Source: Zonotrichia leucophrys gambelii
Lineage: Eukaryota; Chordata; Aves; Passeriformes; Passerellidae
DNA: 64,000 nt
Direction: 5' to 3'
Assembly: GCF_028769735.1 (NCBI RefSeq)
Contig: NC_088177.1
Location: 25,328,099 to 25,392,098, forward strand
Below the pieces are notes generated by a model. It was not told the origin of the DNA. It searched no databases and worked only from the letters and a program-made list of their open reading frames with translations. The translations under genes and the position numbers were made by a program. Positions 27,474 to 38,585 of this stretch are shown piece by piece (position 1 is the first letter of the stretch; the number at the start of each line of letters is the position of its first letter).

Positions 27474-28140
27474 TGTAGGTGCTATCTGCAAATGGGTAAT
27501 GTGAAGGTGTTTAATACAATTCTTCAGGAAAAAGAAACTAGATAGGTATGTCCAACACCACACTCCATTTCTCCCTGCCTCCTCCATCTCTAACTAGAAG
27601 TGAGACTGAAGGGCTGCACATACCATTCACTAAAAAATGAAATGAACAGGTTATGGGAATGTGTCAGTTCCGCTGGAGGATGCACAAAGTTAGTTGAATT
27701 TAGACAAGATTTCTTTTCATGCCAGTGAATGCTCTTTTTCAAAAAAACAAAGCCATGTCTCACTTCCTGATCCTGCTGCTGGGCAGGGTATCCTGCTACA
27801 GGGTGGAGCATTAAATTGTTCAAGAAAAACGCTGGCTGGCAGCCAGTGGAAATTTCATGTGCTATGGATCACACTTCTATTCTACTATGATTCATCTGCT
27901 TCAGCAGCCACTAGTGATGGGTACATGTGGCATGTGCCACAGAATATATTTTCTACTACAGTAAAATTTGCCTACAGAATATTTTGTGCTTTCTAATGTG
28001 TTTAGTCTAGGCTTATCTAGAGACAATAGAAGGTTCTAGCAGCCTACAGCTATTTCAAAGGCAGTTATGGAATTAATCTTTTAAATTAGTAACCAATAGT
28101 GTAACATGGGAAAACAAACTGCAACTGGAAATCGAGGCTT
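27474..28140. other. Unique non-coding sequence
   Basis: No recognised gene or repeat. The longest frame is 100 codons at 27694-27996 (+), without a recognisable domain. Confidence 0.5.
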
Positions 28141-28340
28141 GGGAGATTCAGGCTGGATATTTGGGGGAAAATATCTCCAGCAAGAAACCATTCTGGAGAA
28201 CCTAGAATAGGCCAAATTGTCATCCTTGGAAGTTTTCAGAATACACTTAGATGAAACTACAGCAGACCCAGTGATGATTATTCTGCCCTGAGAGGGATAT
28301 TGGACTAAATGTTCTTTCCAGCCAATACCCTATGACTCCA
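28141..28340 (+). mobile_element. CR1 LINE 3' end, old and 5'-truncated
   Basis: The order of phrases matches the 3' untranslated end of avian CR1: AGATTCAGGCTGGATAT near the start, then a CCTTGGAAGTTTTCA block, then TTGGACTAAATG...CTTTCCAGCC, closing at a CCCTATGACTCC-like tail. Many substitutions against what I remember of the family point to an old insertion. It carries no ORF. CR1 elements are typically 5'-truncated on insertion, which fits this short fragment. Confidence 0.8.
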
Positions 28341-31300
28341 CAATTTTATATATCCTCAGTATTTCTGATTAGTCGGAGTCTCCAACATGAATAAGAAAGT
28401 CATTTCTGTCTTGAATTGAGTCAAAAACCACATGTTTAAACACCTGCAAGTGGCTACAAGTCACTGCATTGTGCATCCAACATAATGTAAATACAAAATC
28501 AATAAATATATTTAAATATTTGTGTAAATATTTACATAATAATATATAAACAAATACATATAAAATCAGAGCCTCAGGTGGTAATTTGCAAGGTTTCCAA
28601 AACTTTTAACCAGATAAATCAAAATAAATGAGGTGTTGAAATAAAAATGACAGGCAACCCTTTGTTCATCTGGCATAATGGAAAAAGACATGAGCTTCTA
28701 CAAGCATCAGCCTGAATCTGTGGAATTAATTTTTCTTCAACCAACCTTGGAGTCAACCTTGTCACCTTTTGCTTCAGATTACAAGCTGGATTCTTCTCAG
28801 CTTCCCTAACACATTCATGTATTTAAAGAGGAAAAATTGCCTTCAAACTGAAGCCATCCCTTACAAATTTTTAACATTGATGAGAAAGCACAAGAACAGA
28901 GTGTCACTAGTACACAGAAGAAGGTACTGTGATATTATAATAATGAACATAATGTTAGCATAGATTTTCCATAGATGTAACACTGGGTTTTATTTTTCTT
29001 TTTTATTCAACATTCCTCTTTTATTACATATTTACTCACTCTCCAAGGCCAAGTGAGAAGATGGGGTAGGAAGCCCAGCTACTGTACATCTTGTTTTGGA
29101 TTTATGTGCATATTCAAATTCATGTTCTTTTAAACCCAGTAATCTTATATGTCATTGAATGTGCTTTCTATTGCTGAATGAACTTTCTTTAAATGCAAGA
29201 AGACAGACAGGCACACTGCTGTTCTGACTGAAGTCAACAGGAGTTACCAATGGATTTAATTTGAAGTCGGATTAGGACTTCTGTGAAAAGCTTACATATA
29301 GAGAACCATGTACTGTAAAAATGTAATCCTTTAGGGAAAAAAGTCATTTATAAAAGCCTTCCTGTGAAGAAAAAAAAGCACACTATAGACTTAGGTAATC
29401 ATTTAACAAGCTCGACAGCTGAAAGTAAATAATTCTTGGGCAAAGTTTCTAGGATGAAAGGTTTGACCGGTGCTTGAATCTAAAAGCAGCAAGCTGATTG
29501 ACCTTACGATACTGTGGTTTTATTTCAGGAGTTGCCTTCCCCCCCACACCCCCCTCCCCCAAGCTTTCTTCTGAATTGCATGAATATTTCATGACTAACT
29601 GTGCATACCATGGCAGACAAAGAGCTAATAGATTAGTAATTTGACCTGCTATTTATTTGAGGTGCCCCAAACATGTAAGAAGGGAGACTCTGATTTTTCT
29701 TTAGAACAATCATGGTTGATTCTAGAAACTTTACTTTAGCTGGGATAATTGGAGTGGGTGCAAGAGGCAAAGGGTATGGTAAGAATTCACATCTGGGAAT
29801 GAAAGGAAATCAGTGCACGATACAGTCAGACATGATAGAACACTCTTAATCACCGCAGTAAAACACTGAACTTCACTGCATTACCTAGAAACCTTGTTTA
29901 TACTGCTTCTGCTTTACTTTAGCAAAGGATTAAAAAGACCCAAGCCAAACAAAAAACACACACCATAAACATGGGAAGAATTAGTTATGTCACATTGATA
30001 CTGTAGAAGTGTAAAAGAGCTCTTCAAATGTCAAATTTTTTTCCTGATTATGAGTATCAGTTAAAACTGATGGAGAAATCTCTTAAATTACATTCAAGAG
30101 TTGCCTGTAAAGCAATTCTTGGAAACCATGTCTTAAGATCAATTATGATTTAAGGATCTTGCTAGTGAAAAGCATGAAGCTTTGAGACAAAGCAAAGTCT
30201 TTTGGATAACTAGCTAAACATAAAATGGAGATTTCATTAATCCCTTTTTCTTCTGCCCTCTGAGCAACAATCACTAAAAAAGACAAGTAAAGTAATTGAC
30301 TTACATGGAAGGAAAACATTTAACTATGAAGCCATTTTTATGCATTAAAAAGGTACACTAATTCATACACGTAGAGTCTGAAGTAGAAGACTGCATTTAA
30401 CTGAGCCAAAAATTATTTTTAAAAAAATCTAAATCCAAACGGCATCAGTCCACTGTATAGCCAACATCCAAATATAAAAAATCTTTCACAAGTTCAGATG
30501 ATTAGAAATTACCAAAAAAGTGGCTAGAAAATGCTGCGCCACAACATTTAGAGACACATGCGTGCATCAGCACAGATGCTAGGTTGATCAGACAATTTCT
30601 AGCCTTAGGTGCCTATTTTCTGTTCAAAGTGACAGACTCTGAGGTTATGATAGCTGCACTTCAGCCTGTTAGTTTCTTGACTGCTGCATGCTCTGATTGT
30701 TAGTTGTAGCATTTCATTTCACTTAGGGATGTCAGGCACTCACATTCAAAATATACGCAACTGTGGAACAAGTGTGCATAAAGACCAAAGTTCTGAATTT
30801 GGTGAATCTAATCTGCTCCTACTTTCAGGAAATTTATACAGTTTATTTTCTAGACATTTTTGAGGAGGGGAAAAGAGAAAAAAATACTATTTATCACCTT
30901 CAAGTAATTCTTCCACAAAATCATTGACCAATCCCTGGTCAGGAAGGCACCTACAGATGGAAGGCTCCTTCTCCCCTATCACTTCTGTCCATTTTGAGCT
31001 TCTTTTGCAAAGGGATATTTGCATATTTGCTGAAAACATTTTTGGTTACCTGTGCAATGAAAGCTTTTTATTATCATTCAGTGTAACAGAAGTAATCTCT
31101 GAAGTCTTTAATCTTAAACTGGAAATGTGGCTTCACAGATACAGCTATTGAAGAGGTGAACAGGTTAAGAGCAGGAATGAAATCTACCCTGAAGAGGAAA
31201 CTGCGTTACTAGACTTTGCTCTCCAGCACTTCTATTAGCCTGCAAGAAAGCAGCTGAAGGTAAAAGGCAGCTAAAGCTCAAAGGATCTAGGTATCTCAAA

Positions 31301-34300
31301 CCACTCTGGTTACTACAGGAAAACACTGAGGTCAAGCAGTGCAGAAGGAAGCACAAAGTCCTGAAACTTTTTTCAAATGTCTACGGGAAAGAAATGGTAA
31401 AAGTCTGAGAGAGGAGATGTCAGAGTAGGGATTGTGCTGACTCTATGTGGGAATTAATGAATTTCTTTTCTGTCTCTTGCTCTACTTATTCATGCTGAAG
31501 ATGGTCAAGTCATTTCACCTCTTCTCCCTTTGTTCTGTAAAACTGGTATTATACCCTCTCTGGTGCATTTTTAATGCACAGCAGAGCACTGGAAGGAAGG
31601 AAGCCAAGGAATGAAAGAATTCAGACTGACCCACTCAGCAGATATGTAAGATAGGGAAAATTAAACCTATTTATTCCTTTGCAAGACTGGTGTGATCCTG
31701 TGGCTGGCTGGAGCACAAGCAGGCAGCTCACAGGCACTAACATGCTGGATGCCTCACCAAACCCATCTGAAATTACAATGCTGCTATGATTCATTAACAC
31801 CCCCAAACACCATACAAAATAGCTAGGCAGAGTAATAATGAAAACCAACATTAAAAAAACATAAAAAAATTCAAACTGTCATGAAACCAATCTACTGCAT
31901 CTCAGATTAAAAGAGGGGTGATTTTTCTCTCTCTGGGCATTAGTATCTTTATTCAAAACAATCCTGAAGCAAACTGTCTCCCTGGTCAGAGCAAAATGAC
32001 AGTATGGTGGATCATCTTTAAAAAAAGCTAGATGTCTGACTCAAAAACAGACTAGGCACCCTTTTCCATGGCTAATGCCAGAAGCATGATACCTCAGCAG
32101 CCTTTGGTGCTCAGTGTGCTCTGGGTGGCTACCATATATCAAGCAGCAGTTCACCTTTTCCCAGTGTAATTTCATCTTTGATCATAAATCCTTTCCTGCT
32201 TGCAAAAACTACTGGCTTCCACAGTTTCTGTAAGGAAAGATCTGAGTAAACAACAAGTTCCTTTTTAGCCCCAAGGTCTTTCTTGAGCCTCTCTTTCGAG
32301 TTATAATATTTATCATTTCATCCCTCAAGTGGTTTACCAATGTCTCTTCCATATCTGCTGAATGTTCTATGGTCTTGGCTATGGGTATACATCATTAAGT
32401 AGACTCAATTTACAGCTGTTAAAAAACTATTGAAACCTGTATACATCCAAGTTTTCAATGCATCTCAAAAACCCAAACAGATCAGATATTCAAATTTAGA
32501 GTGCATCACTTCACTAAGCAATTCTCACAAAAACTCAGGACAGCAACAGGTTTGTGCTACAGCAAGTCACAAGTCTCTACGTTGTCTCAACAGATATAGG
32601 CTGCAACTCAAATCTCTACTGACAAGAGAATTATTTCATTATATAAATGAATCTACATTAGATTATAGCAGTGATAGCCATAATAGTGGCACCATAATAA
32701 ATAGTAATTAATCCAAGTATTTCCTCAATCCCCTTCACCTGTCAGCCCTAAAGCATTCTACAGATTAAAGTAGTAACCCCATCCTTGGCAGGGAAGAAAA
32801 CTGAGGTTCTGCAGTGTAAAAGCATTTGTTCCAGAAGGAGCAGTTGTAGATCCCAGACATTTCCCTGTTACTCCCTAACTTTCTTATTTTCTCTAATGGA
32901 TCATTATACACACCCTACAATTTGGAAGTTTGATGGTGCTTTTGGCTTTTGTAGTTTCAAAGGCTTCAAAAGATCTGTCATGTACCAGAAAGGCATTTAA
33001 TATCTCAGACCTCAGGACTAGCTGAAGTCTAACTCCTGCTGATGAGAGGACTTTATAGAGGTGTGTGGTAAGTCAGCCACATATTAAAGTACAAGGTCTG
33101 CTCTTTGGTTCTTAGCTGTCAAGTAGTAAATAAAAATTAATGTGTAATGGCACAATATCTTCCTTGGGCATGCTTCCAATTCCTGCTAAAAGAGCCTGGA
33201 AAACTGCTAAGAGCAGCTCAAGTGAAGAGAGTGACAGGAGTACTCCAGCAGAGTCACCTAGCCATGTTCTTGCCTTTGATCACTCTCACTTCTCTTGTCC
33301 TGAAAATGTGATTGTATCAACTTGCCTTTTATCTTCTTCTATTTAATCTGCACTAATGTGTCTGCAACATAGCTGAAGCAAAATTATAGTCTACATGTGG
33401 ATTCTAGATCACCTTGAAATACCACACTAACATTGATTTCTAAAAGCAGATCTTGATAATAAAGGCAGTCAGCAACAAAAAGACACAGGAGACATTTTCC
33501 AAGCAACTAACAAATTCTGTAACTCAGATTCAGTGCAGAGATTTACCAGAAGGCTTAAGGCCCCCTAGTCTCCATCCCTTATCTCCTACTTGTCCTATAT
33601 CCAAGCAGTAGTATTACTCATGTTATTAACACTGGATTTAATTTACTTCCTGGTAAGAGAGAGCAGTGTATGGCAGCACAACAGAGGAACAGGAGGAAGG
33701 AGCAGTGCAGGGGCTAAAAAGAAACACTGAAATATTTTATGTGGGTATAACACAAAAACTGCAACTCTTCTTTCAGAACACCTGTACTTCAGGCAGCACC
33801 CTTTACTTCCACCATGCAACTCCCACGGGGAAGGGAAAGGGTGATGAGGACAAACAGCAGTGCAAATAAATAAGTCCCTGTCATTAGTATCAATCTGGAG
33901 GGAGGCAAAGTTGCAGTTTGACTCAGACATGCAACGAAAGTTTTACATTGTTGAGATTTTTCTTGGGGTTGTGAAGCATTGTCAAAAATAACCTGCCCAG
34001 CCTTGCTCCCGAGCTCAAGAACTCTGCACACAGCTTTTGTATTCTGGCAAAGGCAAAACTATCCAATAGGCTGAGCTGCACAGGAAGATAAAGATAACAT
34101 AGATAAAAACCCCAGTATTTCGCAAATCTTGACCTTGCAGTACAAGTGCGTAACAACGCATGCAAGCTTGTATCTACACACAGTTACAACAAATTCTCAG
34201 ATAAAATATTTCACTACATATACTTCTCTCCCTGCACGAGGCAGACATGAACTGTACCACTTAGTAACTACTGCAGGATGATCAGACACAGCAATGATGA

Positions 34301-34535
34301 ACACACAGTAGGAGTCTAAACAACAGAAGAGACAACTTCAGCAAGTTGGTATATTTCATAATACTGAGAACAGCATTCTTTTACACAAATAGCAATGTTC
34401 AAGGTTTTAAACAGCTGATGTCCACTTGGCTAGTATTAGGAGACATGGCATTTTCCTAAAAATCAAAGTTCATATTTTCCACATTTATTCCCACTCAGAG
34501 TTGCAGTCTAAAAATATCAATCTTTCAAGCAGCAC
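28341..34535. other. Unique A+T-rich non-coding sequence
   Basis: No recognised gene. An extreme A/T stretch lies at 28490-28565, just after the CR1, and a C-rich tract at 29539-29560. Around 29572-29765 the sequence looks like non-coding regulatory DNA (see findings). Short frames of 110 codons or fewer elsewhere resemble nothing known. Confidence 0.5.
29539..29560 (-). other. C-rich tract; G-rich minus strand
   Basis: C runs of 7, 6 and 5 at 29539-29545, 29549-29554 and 29556-29560 are separated by ACA and T. The minus strand could form a G-quadruplex if the longest run is split. Just upstream, TTTATTTCAG at about 29519-29528 resembles a splice acceptor, but no exon follows that I can recognise. 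Confidence 0.5.
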
Positions 34536-35912
34536 AATCATGAAAATTTTTTGGGGTTGGAAGGAAACTTGAAGAACATTGAGTTCCAACCCCACTTGCC
34601 ACGTACAGGGACACCTACTAGACCAGGTTGCTTAAAGCCCCATTCAGCCTAACATTGAAAACTTCCAGGGATGGGCCAGCCACAACTTCTCTGGGCAAAC
34701 AGTTCCAGTGCCTCACCACCCTCACAGTAAAGAATTTATTCTTAATACCTACCTCTAAACCTACCCTCTTTCAGTATGAAATAATTTCCCCTTGTCCTGT
34801 CACTACATGCTCTTTTAAAAAGCTCCCTCTCCATCTTTCTTGTAGGCCCCTTTGGGTACTGAAAGGAGCTCTAAGGTGTCCCCAGAGCCTTCTCTTCCCC
34901 AGACTGAAAACCCCAACTCTCTTAGTCTGTTTTCATAGCAGAGGTGCTCCAGTCCTATGATCATCTTCTTCAGCAAGTCTTCCTCTGGACTTGCCCCAGC
35001 ACATCCATATTCTTCATTTGTTGGGGCCCTCAGAGCTGCCCACAGTAGTCCAGGTGGAGCCTTACAAGAGCAGAACGGAGTGAATCACCTCCCTTGATCT
35101 GTTGCTCATGCAGCCCAGGACACAGCTGGCTTTTGGGGCTACAAGCACACATTGCCAGCTTGTGTTGAGCTTGTTGTCAACCAACACACCCAAGTACTTC
35201 TCCCTAAGTCTATTCTTACTCCATTCTTCTCCCAACCTATGTTTGTGCTTGGGATTGCTCCAACTCAGGTGCAGGACTTTACACTTGGCCTTGTTGAATC
35301 TCATGAGGTTCACACAGTCCCAGCTCTCAAGCCTGTCAAAGTCTCTCTGGATGGCATCCCTTCTATCCAGCGTGCCAACTGCACCACAGAGCTCAGTGTC
35401 ATCAGCAAACCTCCTGAGGGTGCACTCAAACCCACTGGCCATGTCACCAATGGAGATGTTAAACCGCAATACCAACCCCTAATGAACACCAGTTGTCAAT
35501 GACTCCACTTGGACATCGAGTTGTCCACCACAATTCATTGAGCACAATCATCCAGCTAATTTCGTATCCATGGGCTGATGCCTCTGCAGTTTAGAGACAA
35601 GGATGTCCTGCAGGACAGTGTCAAATGTTTTGCACAAGTTCAGATAACTGACATCAGTCTCATCTCTCTTATCCAAGGATGCTGTTACCTCACTGTAGAA
35701 GGCTACCAAATTTGTCAGGCGTGACTTGTGAAGGCACGTCACCCGTCACAAATCACCCCTTTATTTTCCATGTGCCTTAGCACATGAGAATCCACTCCAT
35801 GATCTTAGTGGGCAATGAGGAAAGGCTATCTATCCTGCAGTCTCCCGTGTCTTCTTTTTTGTTTTCCTTTTTAAAAATGAAGGTTATGTATCCCTATTTC
35901 CATTACCTTTTT
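34536..35912 (-). mobile_element. CR1 LINE, 3' end plus part of ORF2
   Basis: This is the longest transposon fragment in the window, about 1.4 kb, reading right to left. On the plus strand it starts with the antisense CR1 tail (AATCATGAAA...GGGTTGGAAGG), runs through the antisense 3' untranslated region (CACCTACTAGACCAGGTTGC and similar phrases), and from about 35,060 continues into the antisense reverse-transcriptase ORF. It fades near 35,912, within the RT domain, as expected of a 5'-truncated copy. Frameshifts and stops show it is dead. Being non-LTR, it has no terminal repeats. Confidence 0.93.
35062..35742 (-). pseudogene. CR1 ORF2 reverse-transcriptase fragment, broken
   Basis: Two minus-strand open segments belong to one ancient ORF2. 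The upstream one, 35548-35742, carries the RT motif around [11 protein letters not shown] (CR1 normally has an LD.CKAFDTV block here). The downstream one, 35062-35475, has the catalytic FADD box at about residues 23-26 (35398-35409), followed by the C-terminal thumb and connection region ending near SREVIHSVLLL. The roughly 70 bases between them are out of frame, and the normal VPQGS-type block there is no longer readable. The intact protein copies CR1 RNA at a nicked target. This copy lacks the endonuclease and the N-terminal RT half and cannot function. Confidence 0.9.
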
Positions 35913-37485
35913 AAAAATATGTAGCAAAAGCAGAAAAGGACAAGACCGAAATTTTATTTCCTGCACATTTACTGTATCATTACATTCATGATATAGAAAT
36001 GCAGCCTTAGCATTCAGCAGAGGTACTTAGTGTCAAGGAAAGGATAATAAAGACATGTCTGAGCATGTATCATACCCTTGTTCCTTCTAACAAGTCACAG
36101 CATCTTTATGACCTTGTTTCACAAGGGCATCCTCAATCTTCTTTGGTAATTCCCTACCCTACATTCAAAACATCTATTTCCCCTGAGGACAGCCTGAGTT
36201 TGGAGAACATAATGAAATCATTACAGTCAGTGCAGTACCTACACTTGCGTCTGAAATTCACTTCCTTTTAAATGCATACAATGTCAGTTAAAACTCCTGC
36301 ACCTGAAAGGTGTAGATTAAATATATACTGATGCTCAAGAACAAAGCACCTCATTAGCTCTCTGAGCACAGTGCACTGCAGCTTGTCATTATCCAATGCA
36401 TTTCTTGCAAGCCACTGGGTGGGGGATATGACAATCCCTGAGGCTGCATTGCAGAGAAATATTATCAACATTCAAGCAGTACCAGAAACAGAATATTGTC
36501 CAAAACTATTTGTCATTGGCATCTCCTTTAGTATGAAAGATGGAGGGCAAATGGAACAAACAACAACAACACCAACAACACAAACAAAAAACCAACCCAC
36601 TCGTGAAGTGTAGGAATTTTGCCCTTGAGTTAATTTAATTTATTGATAAAAGCCATTTATAACATACCTCTCTGTCTCATCTAGGGCCCCAATCCAATAG
36701 AGGATATCTCCTAGGATGAGTCATGCATCAACATGTTGCAATGGGAATTTCTTGGTGTTAATGGGGAGTTCAAAAAAACATAAAGAGAAAAGGTAAGTTA
36801 TTAATCCAGTTTCTGAAATATTTTAATATTAATTTTTTCAACTATAACTGTTCTAAAAATGGTTACATTTTACCTGCTGTACAAGAGATATTTCTGAAAC
36901 AAGACCCGCAGACTTTTTCTATAGATGCAAAGTGATAATGATAAGTACAGCACCGAACAGGACAATCCCTCATGCTGCAGTGGTAACAAGAGTTACCACT
37001 TGCAGATGAGCTGAGAGTAGATTAAGGAAATAGACATTCGGGGACTGAAGCTATTAACTTGACTCCAGAGAGTCCTGTGGCTGTGTATTGCAGACTGACT
37101 CCTCCTCTAGACCTATCTGCTGCTATGAACACAAACAGACACCCTCTGCAGGAGTCCTTCTAAATGTACCATTTCACTCTCCAAAAATCTGGAAACTTAC
37201 AGAGCTATTTTGCTGTTTTGCCCCAGAGTTGGCAGTTAGAGGAATCTACCAGCACTGCAACAAAACGTTAAGTACTTTTGTCACAGGAATTGAAGACTTC
37301 CTGAGTAACCTTGAATAAACTACATTCTCCTGTTCCTCAGCTGTCATACAGGATAGCACATTGTCCACTTACAAGGTTGCTGAGAGGCACTAGTGCTCCC
37401 AATATACCAAGATACTGACAGCCTCACAAGGCCAAGCATAAATATTACGGGAGCACCACAGAAAAACCTAGTCCTATGTGCACAA
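35913..37485. other. Unique non-coding sequence
   Basis: No gene or transposon is recognised. A CAA-rich low-complexity stretch lies at 36556-36595. Frames are 80 codons or shorter. Confidence 0.5.
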
Positions 37486-38585
37486 CACAATTCGTAGGTG
37501 CCAGCTGGATGCCAGGCACCCACCAATGCCATTGTATCACTCCCCTCTGGAACTGGATAGGGGAGAGAAAATATAATGAAGTGACTGAGATGAGGTCTGG
37601 AGAGAGCTCACTCACCAAAGTCATCCTGGAAAAACAGACTCGAACTGGGGAATTTCTTGCTAACAAAATCAGAGCAGGGTAGTGAGCAGTAAAATAAACT
37701 TTAAAACCACTGTCCCTCATCCCTTTCTCCTTCCTCCCTTCCTTCCTCTACCTCCTCCCTTCCAGCAGCATAGGTAGGCAGGGAATGTGCATTATGGTCA
37801 GTTCATCACACATTGTTTCTACCACTGCCCAGGGAGAGGAGTCCTTCCCCTGCTCCAGCACAGGGTCCCTGTCATGGGAGATAGTTTTCTATGAACTTCT
37901 TTGACATGAGTTAATCTCACAGGCAACAGTCCTCCAAAAACTGCTGCAATGTGGGTCCCTATTCCATGGGGTGCAGGCCTTCAAGAACAGCCTGCTCCAG
38001 CGTTGGTCCTCTAAAAGGCCACAAATCCTACCAAGAAACCAGCTCCAGTGTAGGCTCCTCTTTCCATGGTCTGCAAGTCCTTGTGAGAAGCCTGCTCCAG
38101 CAAGGGTTTTCCCACAGGTTCACAGCCCTTTCTTAGGCATCCACCTGCTCTGGCATGGGGCTCCTCTACGGGCTGCAGGTGTGTATCTCTGCATCTCTGT
38201 GGATCTCCATGGGCTGCAGGGGCACAGCTGCTTCACCATAGTGTGCATCACTGGCTGCAGGGAAATCTCATCTCTGGCACCCGGACCACCTCCTGCCCCT
38301 CCTTTTCCACTGACCCTGGTGTCTGCAGAGCTGTTCCTCTCACATATTCTCACTCTGCTCTTCTCTGGCCTCAATTACATCTGTGTAATAACTTATTCTT
38401 CCTTCTTAAAAATGCTATCACAGAGGCATTACTGTCTTTCCTGACTGCTGCGGCCGTGGTCAGCGACGGGTCCATCCTGGAGCCAGCTGGTGCTGGCTCT
38501 GTCGGACATGGAGGAAGCTTCCAGCAGCTTCTCATAGAAGCCACCCCAGCTATCACAACCTGGCCACACAAACCAAATACAATTG
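37486..38585 (-). mobile_element. Old avian ERVL-type LTR (boundaries approximate)
   Basis: On the minus strand the phrases follow an abundant bird ERVL-type LTR as I remember it. A promoter-side block (GGCTTCT.TGAGAAGCTGCT, about 38520-38550) comes first, then a TATA-like TTTTTAAGAAGG near 38405. Next is a long stretch of degenerate 'GCTGGAGCAG...CCATGGA' units (37830-38160), and finally GTTATATTTTCTCTCCCC- and GGGCACCTGGCATCCAG-like blocks near 37500-37590. The usual AATAAA is not readable in its expected place. I see no target-site duplication or internal viral genes. The 157-codon plus-strand frame at 37971-38444 is antisense to this LTR and is not a gene. The assignment is from recall, not alignment. 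Confidence 0.72.

Noticed and set aside
27291..27587. Minus-strand frame with a Leu/Cys-rich run
   Set aside because: The run is translation of the ACAGCATAA/ACAGCAACA tandem repeat.
35102..35502. Plus-strand frames of 116 and 126 codons
   Set aside because: They are the antisense shadow of the CR1 reverse-transcriptase fragment.
37971..38444. 157-codon plus-strand frame
   Set aside because: It lies antisense inside the ERVL-type LTR, and its residues follow the LTR's internal repeat units.
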